DNA from: JAXMEQ01 sp046348225
GTDB lineage: Bacteria; Pseudomonadota; Gammaproteobacteria; Burkholderiales; Burkholderiaceae_C
Assembly (NCBI GenBank): GCA_046348225.1
Contig: JAXMEQ010000002.1
Coordinates: 124,001 to 188,000 of the forward strand
Length of the DNA: 64,000 nt
Direction of reading: 5' to 3'
The notes under the pieces are model-generated. The model saw only the letters and a program-made list of their open reading frames with translations. It had not been told where the DNA came from and searched no databases. This document shows positions 34,495 to 42,602 of this stretch, piece by piece. Positions within the stretch are counted from its first letter, which is position 1; the number at the start of each line of letters is the position of its first letter. Position numbers and translations under genes: made by a program.

Positions 34495-37400
34495 TGCACG
34501 TTCACCTGTTTGCCCTGGGCCGTGAGGTACGCGGCGCGCACCACCGCCTGCGGGTACGCGGCCTGCACCGCGGCGCGGTACAGCGCCATTTGCTGCTGCA
34601 GCCCGGCCTTGCGCTCGGGCTGCCATTCGCTCTTGTAGTCCAGCACCCACCATTCGCCGGTGTCACGCCGGTGCACCAGCCGGTCCAGCCGCAGCGCCTC
34701 GCCCGCGTGCTGCATGGCCACCTCGTTGCCCTGCCAGTCAATGACGGCACGGTCCCAGGCCCAGGCGCCCTCGCCCGCCAGCACGTGCTGCGCCATGCCG
34801 GCGGCAGCGTCCATCTGCGCGGGCGTGAGGCCGAATTCGCGCTGCACCGACAGGCGCTGCGCCGCCGACCAGCCCGCCCCGCCCGGCCGCCACCATTCCA
34901 GCAGCCGGTGCATGGCCTCGCCGATGCGTGATGCGTCGGTGGCTTCGTCGTCAGTTGCTATGGTTTTGATAGCGGCTTGCGCAGTATCGGCGGGGGCTGC
35001 AGGCAGTTGTGGCAAAAGGAACGTCGCGTTTTCGGCCTCTTGTGGCAATCCCCGGGCCTCGTCTGCCGGCGGCGCCAGCGGCTCGGCCAGCGGCAGCAGG
35101 CGCTGCCACCAGCTGCCCGCGTCCCCGCGGTGCGGCTGGGTGGACGACAGCACCAGCTGCGTGCGGGCGCGTGTGAGCGCCACGTACAGGGCGTTGAGCT
35201 CCTCGCGCTGGCGGGCGGCCTGCTCGGCGGCCAGCGCGTCACGCGTGCAGGCGGGCGGGCGGCTTTCGCTGGCCAGAAAGGTATAGCGCCGGGGCACGGC
35301 GTCTTCGCCCGGCCAGTCCACCAGCACGCCCATGGACTCGGCCTTCGGCGCTTCGCCATCGGTGTCGAGCAGCAGCACCACCGGCGCCTCCAGCCCCTTG
35401 GCGCCGTGCACCGTGAGCAGGCGCACCACGCCCTCGCCCGCCAGCGCGGGCGCGCGGGCGCCGCCTGCCCCACCACTGCGCAGGGCCCGCACCAGCGCAT
35501 AGGGCGTGAGAAAGCGCCCGCCGTCCAGCTGCAGCGCCGCACCCAGCAGCGCACCCAGGTTGGCCAGCACCGACGGGCGCAGCGCGGCCGGCGCCGCCGC
35601 GGCAAAGCGCGCGGGCACCTCCGCCGCATGGAAGATGGCGGCCAGCGCGTCATGCGGCGGCAAGGCCGCCACCCAGCCCTGCCATTCAAGCAAAACCGGC
35701 CCCAGCCCGCGCAGAGGCTGCGTGAGGCGCTCCTGTTTTTGTAGCAAGTCAAACCAGCTCACAGCCTCATTGCGGGCCTGCGCCTCGCGCTTGAGCAGGG
35801 CCAGCTGCACCAGCGCGTCGTCCGGCACGCCAAACAGCGGCGACTTGAGCGCCCGCGCCAGAGAAAGGTCGTGCGCGGGCGAGACCAGCGCGTCCAGCAG
35901 GGCCACGATGTCCTGCACCTCGGGCGCGTCGGCCAGGTCTTTCTTCTCGGGCTGCAGCGCGGCGATGTGCAGCGCGCGCAGCTCGTCCTGCAGCACGCCC
36001 AGCGCCACCCGCTTGCGCGCCAGCACCATGATGTCGCCGGGCGGGCGGCCCACCGCAATTTCCGCCGCAATCCAGCGCGCGGCCTGGCGGCATTCCAGCG
36101 TGCGCAGGCTGTCTTCGGGCAGCTCGCGCGGGGTGGTGAGGCTGTTGCGCCACGCAGGCACGCCGTCCGTGTCGGCGTCCGGTTCATCCGCGCCAGCCGC
36201 GCCGCGCTCGATCTGCGGCAGCCGCAGCACTGCGCCCGTCTCGGCCGACTCGGTGGTGTGGGCGCGGTAGCCGGCATATTCACCCGCGTCCTGCGCGTCG
36301 GCCATGGCCTGGTTCACCACGGCCAGCACGCGCTGCGCGTTGCGGTGGGTGTGGTCGCAGCTCAGCAAGTCGCCGCCCAGGCCCTCCACCACAAACTGCT
36401 GCGCCGCGCGGAACACCTGCGGCTCGGCCCGGCGGAAGCGGTAAATGCTCTGCTTCGGGTCGCCCACGATGAAGACGCTGGGCGCTTCCCCCCCCGCGCC
36501 CGCGTAACCCGCGAGCCACGCGTGCAGCGCCTGCCACTGCAGCGGGTTGGTGTCCTGGAATTCGTCGATCAGCAGGTGGCGCACCCGCGCGTCCAGCCGC
36601 TCCTGCACCCAGCCGCTGAGCACCGGGTCGCTCAGCATGACCAGGGCCGCGCGCTCCACGTCGTTCATGTCCACCCAGCCACGCTCGCGCTTGAGGGCCG
36701 AGAACTCGGCCACCAGCAGCCGAGTGAGGCGCGCCATGCGCTGCTGGTGCAGCCAGGCGGCATGCTGGGCGCTGGCGGCTTGCAGGTGCAGGGCCAGGTC
36801 GCGCGCGGCCGTCACGTCGGCGTGGTCGGCCAGCTTGCCAAACTTGCGCGGCTCGCCCTTCTGCGTGAGCAGGGCTTCCAGCACGCCGGGCAGGCTGGCA
36901 GCGGTCACGGCCTGCTCCAGCTTGCTGCCCAGCGCGGCAAACGTGGGGGCGCCGGTGCCCAGCACCCGCGCGGCGTCCAGCAGCACGGCGCGCACCCGGG
37001 CGCCGTGCAGGGCGTCGGCCGGCTCGACGAGGCCCGCCAGGTCGGCAAACTGCCCGGTGAAATGCTTCACCGACGCGTCCACCACGCCATGCTCATCGGC
37101 CAGGCCAAACTCCACGCGCTTGGCCAGCGCGGCCTCCAGCGCCTTCAGGGTGTTGAAGCGGCCAAAGGCGGCCACGGCGTCCAGGTAGTCCTGCCGGGCG
37201 GCGGGCTCGCGCACCACCGCCGCGTGGAAGCGCCTCCACACGGCGGCCACGGCTTCGGCGTCGTCTTCCAGCAGCTCGTAGCTGGCGGGCAGGCCCAGCG
37301 CGTGCAGCACGGCCAGCGGCGCGTTGCGCAGCAGCGCCGCAAACCAGCTGTGGAAGGTGCGCACCTGCACCGGCCGGCCCGACTGCAGCAGGGCTTGATA

Positions 37401-37754
37401 CAAATTTGATAGCGCCTCACGCAGCGCTGGTGCGGGCTGCGGGCCGATTCCGCGTATTTCCAGCTCGTGTGCGAGCTGCTCCGGCGAGGCCTGCGCAAAC
37501 TCGCGCAGCCACTTGTGCAGGCGCTCGCGCATCTCGCCCGCCGCCTTCTTGGTGAATGTGATGGCCAGGATCTCATGCGGCTGCGCCCCGGCCAGCAGCG
37601 CGCGCAGCATGCGCGAGACCAGCATCCAGGTTTTGCCGGCACCGGCGCAGGCCTCCACCGCCACGCTGCGCCGCGGGTCGCAGGCCACGGCGTAGAACGC
37701 GGCGCGCGGCACGCGCTGGCCGTTCAGCTCGTAGGCAAAGTCCTGCTCGCTCAT
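34491..37754 (-). CDS. UvrD/RecB-type helicase-nuclease (AddA-like)
   Basis: 1087-residue ATP-dependent DNA helicase with C-terminal nuclease. Walker A SVAVEACAGAGKTWML near residue 40, ITFTKKAAGEMRERL, Walker B HLLIDEFQDTNPLQWQ, FIVGDPKQSIYRFRRA, VHGAKGLEAPVVLLLDTD and YVALTRAR follow in order. The C terminus has RLDRLVHRR and WVLDYKSEW, the RecB-family nuclease pair. With the AddB-like partner it should process double-strand breaks for RecA. Two dispersed repeats are embedded in frame, at 34955 (linker before the nuclease domain) and 37393 (insert after ELEIRGIGPQPAP). Overlaps its neighbours by ATGA at both ends. Confidence 0.9.
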   Translation of the reverse strand: MSEQDFAYELNGQRVPRAAFYAVACDPRRSVAVEACAGAGKTWMLVSRMLRALLAGAQPHEILAITFTKKAAGEMRERLHKWLREFAQASPEQLAHELEIRGIGPQPAPALREALSNLYQALLQSGRPVQVRTFHSWFAALLRNAPLAVLHALGLPASYELLEDDAEAVAAVWRRFHAAVVREPAARQDYLDAVAAFGRFNTLKALEAALAKRVEFGLADEHGVVDASVKHFTGQFADLAGLVEPADALHGARVRAVLLDAARVLGTGAPTFAALGSKLEQAVTAASLPGVLEALLTQKGEPRKFGKLADHADVTAARDLALHLQAASAQHAAWLHQQRMARLTRLLVAEFSALKRERGWVDMNDVERAALVMLSDPVLSGWVQERLDARVRHLLIDEFQDTNPLQWQALHAWLAGYAGAGGEAPSVFIVGDPKQSIYRFRRAEPQVFRAAQQFVVEGLGGDLLSCDHTHRNAQRVLAVVNQAMADAQDAGEYAGYRAHTTESAETGAVLRLPQIERGAAGADEPDADTDGVPAWRNSLTTPRELPEDSLRTLECRQAARWIAAEIAVGRPPGDIMVLARKRVALGVLQDELRALHIAALQPEKKDLADAPEVQDIVALLDALVSPAHDLSLARALKSPLFGVPDDALVQLALLKREAQARNEAVSWFDLLQKQERLTQPLRGLGPVLLEWQGWVAALPPHDALAAIFHAAEVPARFAAAAPAALRPSVLANLGALLGAALQLDGGRFLTPYALVRALRSGGAGGARAPALAGEGVVRLLTVHGAKGLEAPVVLLLDTDGEAPKAESMGVLVDWPGEDAVPRRYTFLASESRPPACTRDALAAEQAARQREELNALYVALTRARTQLVLSSTQPHRGDAGSWWQRLLPLAEPLAPPADEARGLPQEAENATFLLPQLPAAPADTAQAAIKTIATDDEATDASRIGEAMHRLLEWWRPGGAGWSAAQRLSVQREFGLTPAQMDAAAGMAQHVLAGEGAWAWDRAVIDWQGNEVAMQHAGEALRLDRLVHRRDTGEWWVLDYKSEWQPERKAGLQQQMALYRAAVQAAYPQAVVRAAYLTAQGKQVNVQ
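34955..35012 (+). repeat. Dispersed repeat, copy 4, inside the AddA-like gene
   Basis: GTTGCTATGGTTTTGATAGC-GGCTTGCGCAG then GGGGGCTGCAGGCAG. Translated on the other strand as part of the linker ...TAQAAIKTIATDDE... before the nuclease domain. Confidence 0.65.
37393..37452 (+). repeat. Dispersed repeat, copy 5, inside the AddA-like gene
   Basis: GCTTGATACAAATTTGATAG-CGCCTCACGCAG then GTGCGGGCTGCGGGCCGATT. Translated on the other strand as ...GPQPAPALREALSNLYQALL..., in a different reading phase from copy 4. Confidence 0.7.
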
Positions 37755-40282
37755 GCCCAGAAGTCCTTGCGGCACAGGCCGCGCGCGGCGCAGAAGTCGC
37801 ACACCGTGCCCTCGCCCAGCGCGGGCAGCGGCGCCCCGTCGGCAATGGCGGCCAGGTCGGCGCGGATGCCGCCCAGCAATGCGTCGCGGGCGGCGACCAC
37901 GTCTTTCTGCTCGAACGGCCGGGTTTCGCGCTCGCTGATGTTCACGTAGGCCGCGCGCAGCGTGTCGTCGGGCAGCAGCGCGGCATAGAAGGCGAGCTGC
38001 GTGTCTTCGTTCGCGCTTTTCACGCGGTCGGCGGTGGTGGACTGGCTCTCGGTCTTGTAGTCCATCACCATCCGCTCCCCGTCGGCCAGCTGGTCGACGC
38101 GGTCCAGCCGGCCCACGAGCGTGAGGGCGCCCAGCGGCGTGTTGCGCTGTACCTCGGCCTCGCTGAACTGTGCGCCCTGGGCCTCGTGCCTTTCGAGCCA
38201 GCCCAGGTAGCCGTCGCGCACCCGCGGCCAGCCCGCGGCAAAGGGCAAGAACTCACCTTCGTCCAGGCCCAGGGCGCGGGTCTGCGCTTCGGCGGCTTCA
38301 TCGATCAACGCCACCCGCTGGGCGCCGGGCGGCACCGGTTGCTGCGCCAGGGACTGATGAAACTGGCGCAGCACCGCGTGCAGCCAGGTGCCGAAGTCGC
38401 GCTTGTCCAGCTCGGCGTCGAGCTCGTCGGCTTCTTTCAGGCCGAGCTGGCGCAGCGCAAAAAAGCGGTAGGGGCAGCGGCGCAGGTCTTCGTAGGCCGT
38501 GGTGGAAAGCTGCTGCAGTGGCAGCGCCGCACCCACCGGCTGTGGGCGCGCAGTCGGTGCCACGGTCACGGCGTGGGGCACGCGCGCATCGGTGCCCGGC
38601 TGGCCCGCGCCACTCAACTGCAGCAGCTGCACCAGCGGGCTGGGCAGCACCGGCTCGCCAGCGGCGTCGGCCGTGCGCCAGAGCACGTCCACTTGCGGCA
38701 CGGCCAGCGCCTGCTGCCAGCCGGCGCGTTGCGCGGCCTCCAGCGCCTCGCGCGTGGGCAGGCCCAGGCCTTCGCGCTGGCGGGCCGTCCAGGGGCCGGC
38801 GGGCTCGGGCGCGGCGGGCAGGCTGGTCTCGTCGCAGCCGGGCAGCACGGCAGCGGCAAAGGGTTGCCCCAGCATCTGCGGGAACGGCAGGATCACCACC
38901 TGCTCGTCCCGCGGATGGGCGGGCTTGAAGCTCGCGGCTTCGAGCACCTCCGTCACCCAGGCACTGAAGTCGCCGAGCGCCATGCGGCGCGCGGCCTGCG
39001 GCAGCGCGGCCCATTCGGCCTGCGCGCCGTCGTCCAGCCGCAGCGCGGCGATGGCCGCGTCCCCGGCGGCGTCGCCCGCCAGCAAGGCCCATTGGCCGGT
39101 GGCCTGCAGCAGTTCGCGCAGGGCCAGCAGCCAGGCCGCCAGCGGCCGCGCGCGCTGCAGGCTGGCCCGCCAAGCATCGACCTGGGCCAGCAGCGGGGCC
39201 AGGGCTTCGTGGCTGCCCAGGCGCGCGGCAGCGGGGGCCCAGTCGCGCACGGCGGCGTCGCGCAGGGCTTTTTCAAGCGGTTGCAGCGCGGGCGCGGCCA
39301 GCGCCGGTGCGTGCTTGAGCCAGTCGAGCACGGCGTCGGTCGACGCGTCGTGCCGGGCGGCGCGCAGCGCCGTCATCAGGTGCGCAGCGGCACGGGTGGT
39401 GGACAGCTTCCAGCCAGTTTCGTCGCGGATGCGCAGGCCCTGCGCCCCCAGCAGCGCGCGGATGCGGCGCGTAAGCACGCGGTCGGTGGCGGCCAGCGCC
39501 ACCGGGCTGCGGCCTTCGGCCAGGTGCCGCAGCACGCAGGCGGCGGCGCGTGCGGCCTCGTCTTCCGGGTCTTGCGCGGCGTGCAGCGCCACCAGGCCTG
39601 GCGCCGGCGTGCCGGCCAGCGGCAGCGCCACCGCCTTGTCACCAAAGTGCGCGCGAATCGCCTCCACCAGCGGCTCGTCCTGGTAGCCCTGCAGCATCAC
39701 CAGGCAGTCCACCTCGCTGGGCGCGCTGTCGTGCAGCAAACAGTCGGTGGCGTAGGCCGACGCGGCCACCCATTCCAGCGCGACGCGCGCCACTGCCAGC
39801 TCCAGCGCCAGCACTGGAGCGTCCAGCCCGCCGGCCACCACCGGACGCAGGCGGGCCGCCCAGGCACTGCGTTGCGCGGGCGGCACGGCGGCGGCCAGCG
39901 GGGCCAGCTGGCTGGCGGCCTCCACCACGCGGCCGGCCAGCAGGTCACGCTGCTCGCCCAGCCCGGCCTGCGCCAGCAGCGCCTGGGCGGTGAGCAGGTC
40001 GCGCGCGGCGTCGTGGCACAGGTCCAGCGGGCCCGGCACGAAGCCGCCTTGCGCGCCGCCCTGGCTGCGGGCCCAGTTCATGGTGGATTCAAAGCGCGGT
40101 GCAAAACCGCTGGGCACGACATGCGCCCAGGCCTTGCGCGCCTGCGGCATCAGCTGCGCGTAGGGCACCAGCACCACGCTGCGCGCCGGGTGGGCGCCCC
40201 GCGTGTGCAGCAGCGTCGCCACCTGCGCCATCACGCTGTGAAGCGGGCCCGGCGCGCCATCGTTTTGCACTATCGCAGCCAT
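37751..40282 (-). CDS. PD-(D/E)XK nuclease with Fe-S motif (AddB-like)
   Basis: About 843 residues from ATG 40282. Degenerate helicase-like N-terminal and middle part (ILPFPQMLGQPFAAAVLPGCDE), then a nuclease domain with CPYRFFALRQLGL, VGRLDRVDQL and MVMDYKTES, and a closing CDFCAARGLC. The first cysteine plus the last three match the four-cysteine iron-sulfur staple of AddB nucleases. Partner of the AddA-like protein, with an ATGA overlap. Divergent from trxA with about 100 bases between starts. Confidence 0.88.
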   Translation of the reverse strand: MAAIVQNDGAPGPLHSVMAQVATLLHTRGAHPARSVVLVPYAQLMPQARKAWAHVVPSGFAPRFESTMNWARSQGGAQGGFVPGPLDLCHDAARDLLTAQALLAQAGLGEQRDLLAGRVVEAASQLAPLAAAVPPAQRSAWAARLRPVVAGGLDAPVLALELAVARVALEWVAASAYATDCLLHDSAPSEVDCLVMLQGYQDEPLVEAIRAHFGDKAVALPLAGTPAPGLVALHAAQDPEDEAARAAACVLRHLAEGRSPVALAATDRVLTRRIRALLGAQGLRIRDETGWKLSTTRAAAHLMTALRAARHDASTDAVLDWLKHAPALAAPALQPLEKALRDAAVRDWAPAAARLGSHEALAPLLAQVDAWRASLQRARPLAAWLLALRELLQATGQWALLAGDAAGDAAIAALRLDDGAQAEWAALPQAARRMALGDFSAWVTEVLEAASFKPAHPRDEQVVILPFPQMLGQPFAAAVLPGCDETSLPAAPEPAGPWTARQREGLGLPTREALEAAQRAGWQQALAVPQVDVLWRTADAAGEPVLPSPLVQLLQLSGAGQPGTDARVPHAVTVAPTARPQPVGAALPLQQLSTTAYEDLRRCPYRFFALRQLGLKEADELDAELDKRDFGTWLHAVLRQFHQSLAQQPVPPGAQRVALIDEAAEAQTRALGLDEGEFLPFAAGWPRVRDGYLGWLERHEAQGAQFSEAEVQRNTPLGALTLVGRLDRVDQLADGERMVMDYKTESQSTTADRVKSANEDTQLAFYAALLPDDTLRAAYVNISERETRPFEQKDVVAARDALLGGIRADLAAIADGAPLPALGEGTVCDFCAARGLCRKDFWA

Positions 40283-40380
40283 AGCGTCCAGGCGGCTTTC
40301 CACAGCCTGTGAGGGGACTTGGTTTCTGTCACAATTCCCCCACTTTAGCTGTACCGCCAACCAAGACCCAAGGAACCACC

Positions 40381-40713
40381 ATGGCCAGCGACCTCATCAA
40401 ACACATCTCTGACACCAGCTTCGAAGCCGATGTGCTCAAGGCCGACAAACCCGTGCTGGTGGACTACTGGGCCGAGTGGTGCGGCCCCTGCAAGATGATC
40501 GCCCCGATCCTGGACGAAGTCTCCAACACTTACCAGGGCAAGCTGCAGATCGCCAAGATGAATGTGGACGAGAACCGCGACATCCCGGCCAAGTTCGGCA
40601 TCCGCGGCATCCCCACGCTGATGCTGTTCAAGGATGGCCAGCTCGCCGCCACCAAGGTGGGTGCGATGAGCAAGGCGCAGCTCACCGCCTTCATTGACCA
40701 GCAGCTGGCCTGA
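40381..40713 (+). CDS. trxA: Thioredoxin 1
   Basis: 110-residue disulfide reductase with active site WAEWCGPCKM, cis-Pro loop GIRGIPTLMLF and normal length. ATG 40381 is chosen; upstream frame is leader. The trxA-rho pair is conserved in betaproteobacteria. A terminator follows after 35 bases. Confidence 0.96.
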   Translation: MASDLIKHISDTSFEADVLKADKPVLVDYWAEWCGPCKMIAPILDEVSNTYQGKLQIAKMNVDENRDIPAKFGIRGIPTLMLFKDGQLAATKVGAMSKAQLTAFIDQQLA

Positions 40714-40747
40714 GCCGCGCTGCGCGGCACCTGCCGCATCCTGCATG

Positions 40748-40773
40748 AACACGGCCCCCGCGGCCGTGTTTTG
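40748..40773 (+). terminator. Rho-independent terminator after trxA
   Basis: Nine-base stem AACACGGCC-CCCGC-GGCCGTGTT followed by T-rich sequence. A TATACT element at 40777-40782 just beyond it may begin rho transcription. Confidence 0.8.
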
Positions 40774-40899
40774 TCTTATACTTCGCCCAGATCACCGGCC
40801 GCACAGGCAGCCGGTTCGAGTTCCCGGTCTGTGAGGCCCCCTCGCCTCTCACCCCACCTCCCCCAGATTTCCGTAGAACTCCCCTGAAGGGGTCATTCC

Positions 40900-42165
40900 A
40901 TGCACTTAAACGAACTCAAGGCACTGCACGTGTCTGAAGTCCTCAAGCAGGCTGAAGAGCTTGAGATTGAAAACACCGGCCGCATGCGCAAGCAGGAGCT
41001 GATGTTCGCCATCATCAAGAAGCGCGCGAAAGCTGGCGAACAGGTGTTCGCCGATGGCGTGCTCGAGATCCTGCCCGACGGCTTCGGCTTCCTGCGCAGC
41101 CCCGACACCAGCTACACCGCCAGCACCGACGACATCTACATCAGCCCCAGCCAGGTGCGCCGCTTCAACCTGCACACCGGCGACATGATCGAAGGTGAAG
41201 TGCGCATCCCCAAGGACGGCGAGCGCTACTTCGCACTGACCAAGCTCGACATGGTCAACGGCGGCCCGCCGGAGCAGAACAAGCACAAGGTGATGTTCGA
41301 GAACCTCACGCCGCTGTTCCCCAAGGAGCAGATGAAACTGGAGCGTGACAACTTCAAGGGCGACGAAAACATCACCGCCCGCGTGATCGACATCATTGCC
41401 CCGATCGGCAAGGGCCAGCGGGCCCTGCTGGTGGCGCCGCCCAAGAGCGGCAAGACGGTGATGATGCAGCACATCGCCCACGCCATCGCCGCCAACTACC
41501 CCGACAGCTACATGATGGTGCTGCTGGTGGACGAGCGGCCTGAGGAAGTGACTGAAATGCAGCGCTCGGTGAAGGCCGAGGTGATTGCCTCCACCTTTGA
41601 CGAACCCGCCGCCCGCCACGTGCACGTGGCCGAGATGGTGATCGAGCGCGCCAAGCGCCTGGTGGAGCTCAAGAAGGACGTGGTGATCCTGCTGGACTCC
41701 ATCACCCGCCTGGCCCGCGCCTACAACAACGTGGTGCCCAGCTCCGGCAAGGTGCTGACCGGCGGCGTGGACGCCAACGCCCTGCAGCGGCCCAAGCGCT
41801 TCCTGGGCGCAGCCCGCAATGTGGAAGAAGGCGGCAGCCTGACCATCATCGCCACCGCGCTGGTGGACACCGGCTCGCGCATGGACGAAGTGATCTTTGA
41901 AGAGTTCAAGGGCACCGGCAACTGCGAAATCCACCTCGACCGCCGCCTGTACGAAAAGCGCGTGTTCCCCTCCATCCAGCTCAACCGCAGCGGCACCCGC
42001 CGCGAAGAACTGCTGCTGGCCCCCGAGATCCTGCAGAAGACCCGCATCCTGCGCCAGTTCATGTACAACATGGACGAGATCGAGTCCATGGAAATGGTGC
42101 TCAAGAGCATGAAGGCCACCAAGACCAACGTCGAGTTCTTCGACATGATGCGCCGCGGCGGCTAA
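40900..42165 (+). CDS. rho: Transcription termination factor Rho
   Basis: 421-residue hexameric RNA-dependent ATPase/helicase. N-terminal MHLNELKALHVSEVLK, cold-shock-like RNA-binding part (LEILPDGFGFLRSPDTSY), Walker A LVAPPKSGKTVMMQ, Walker B VVILLDSITRLARAYN and the R-loop LTGGVDANALQRPKRFLG. The 126 bases between the upstream terminator and the start contain no gene; in many bacteria such a leader takes part in autoregulation by Rho, which is possible but not visible here. Confidence 0.97.
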   Translation: MHLNELKALHVSEVLKQAEELEIENTGRMRKQELMFAIIKKRAKAGEQVFADGVLEILPDGFGFLRSPDTSYTASTDDIYISPSQVRRFNLHTGDMIEGEVRIPKDGERYFALTKLDMVNGGPPEQNKHKVMFENLTPLFPKEQMKLERDNFKGDENITARVIDIIAPIGKGQRALLVAPPKSGKTVMMQHIAHAIAANYPDSYMMVLLVDERPEEVTEMQRSVKAEVIASTFDEPAARHVHVAEMVIERAKRLVELKKDVVILLDSITRLARAYNNVVPSSGKVLTGGVDANALQRPKRFLGAARNVEEGGSLTIIATALVDTGSRMDEVIFEEFKGTGNCEIHLDRRLYEKRVFPSIQLNRSGTRREELLLAPEILQKTRILRQFMYNMDEIESMEMVLKSMKATKTNVEFFDMMRRGG

Positions 42166-42180
42166 GCCCGGAAAAAGTTA

Positions 42181-42186
42181 TATAAT
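42181..42186 (+). promoter_or_regulatory. -10-like box before rpmE2
   Basis: TATAAT in an AT-rich patch directly after rho, about 70 bases upstream of the rpmE2 ATG. No clear -35. Confidence 0.45.
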
Positions 42187-42256
42187 TCAAGGCTTTTCTG
42201 CGGAAAGTACGCCGGACGGTCCGGCGCGGCTCCCGCACCTGACACAAGGAATCATC

Positions 42257-42529
42257 ATGGCCAAAGAAGGCATTCACCCCAACTACCGCGACGTCCTGTT
42301 CGTGGACCTGTCCAACGGTTTCAAGTTCGTCACGCGCTCCTGCGTGAACACCAAGGAAATGGGCAAGACCGACGACGGCCGCGAGCTGCCGCTGTTCAAG
42401 CTGGACACCTCCAGCGAGTCGCACCCGTTCTACACGGGCACCCAGAAGTCGGTGAACGACATGGGCGGCCGCGTCGACAAGTTCTTCAAGAAGTTCGGCA
42501 AGCCGGGCACTGCCAAATCCGCCGAGTAA
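42257..42529 (+). CDS. rpmE2: 50S ribosomal protein L31 type B
   Basis: 90 residues starting MAKEGIHPNYRDVLFVDLSN. It lacks the CxxC pairs of zinc-binding L31, so it is the C-minus (type B) form usually linked to zinc limitation in organisms having both; here no zinc form is in the window and it may be the only one. AGGAA precedes ATG 42257. Followed by a terminator. Confidence 0.96.
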   Translation: MAKEGIHPNYRDVLFVDLSNGFKFVTRSCVNTKEMGKTDDGRELPLFKLDTSSESHPFYTGTQKSVNDMGGRVDKFFKKFGKPGTAKSAE

Positions 42530-42546
42530 GCCGCTTCGCGCCACAA

Positions 42547-42578
42547 GGGGCAGCCCGGTTCGCCGCGCTGCCCTTTTT
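42547..42578 (+). terminator. Rho-independent terminator after rpmE2
   Basis: Stem GGGCAGC...GCTGCCC with a G+C-rich loop and a T5 tail. Confidence 0.85.
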
Positions 42579-42602
42579 GTTTGATGTGACACACTCGCCC
42601 CC

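Noticed and set aside
35735..35785. Possible further copy of the dispersed repeat in the AddA-like gene
   Set aside because: Shares TTTTTGTAGC, GCTCAC and TGCGGGCCTG with the repeat but needs an 11-base insertion and other gaps; kept only as a possible degenerate copy.
40262..40290. Repeat-core-like stretch at the AddB-like start (CTATCGCAGCCATAGCG)
   Set aside because: Only the short inverted core matches; the rest of the ~60-bp consensus is missing.
42590..42602. GTGACACAC before the GT-C gene as a Pho box
   Set aside because: A single unit without an 11-bp partner.
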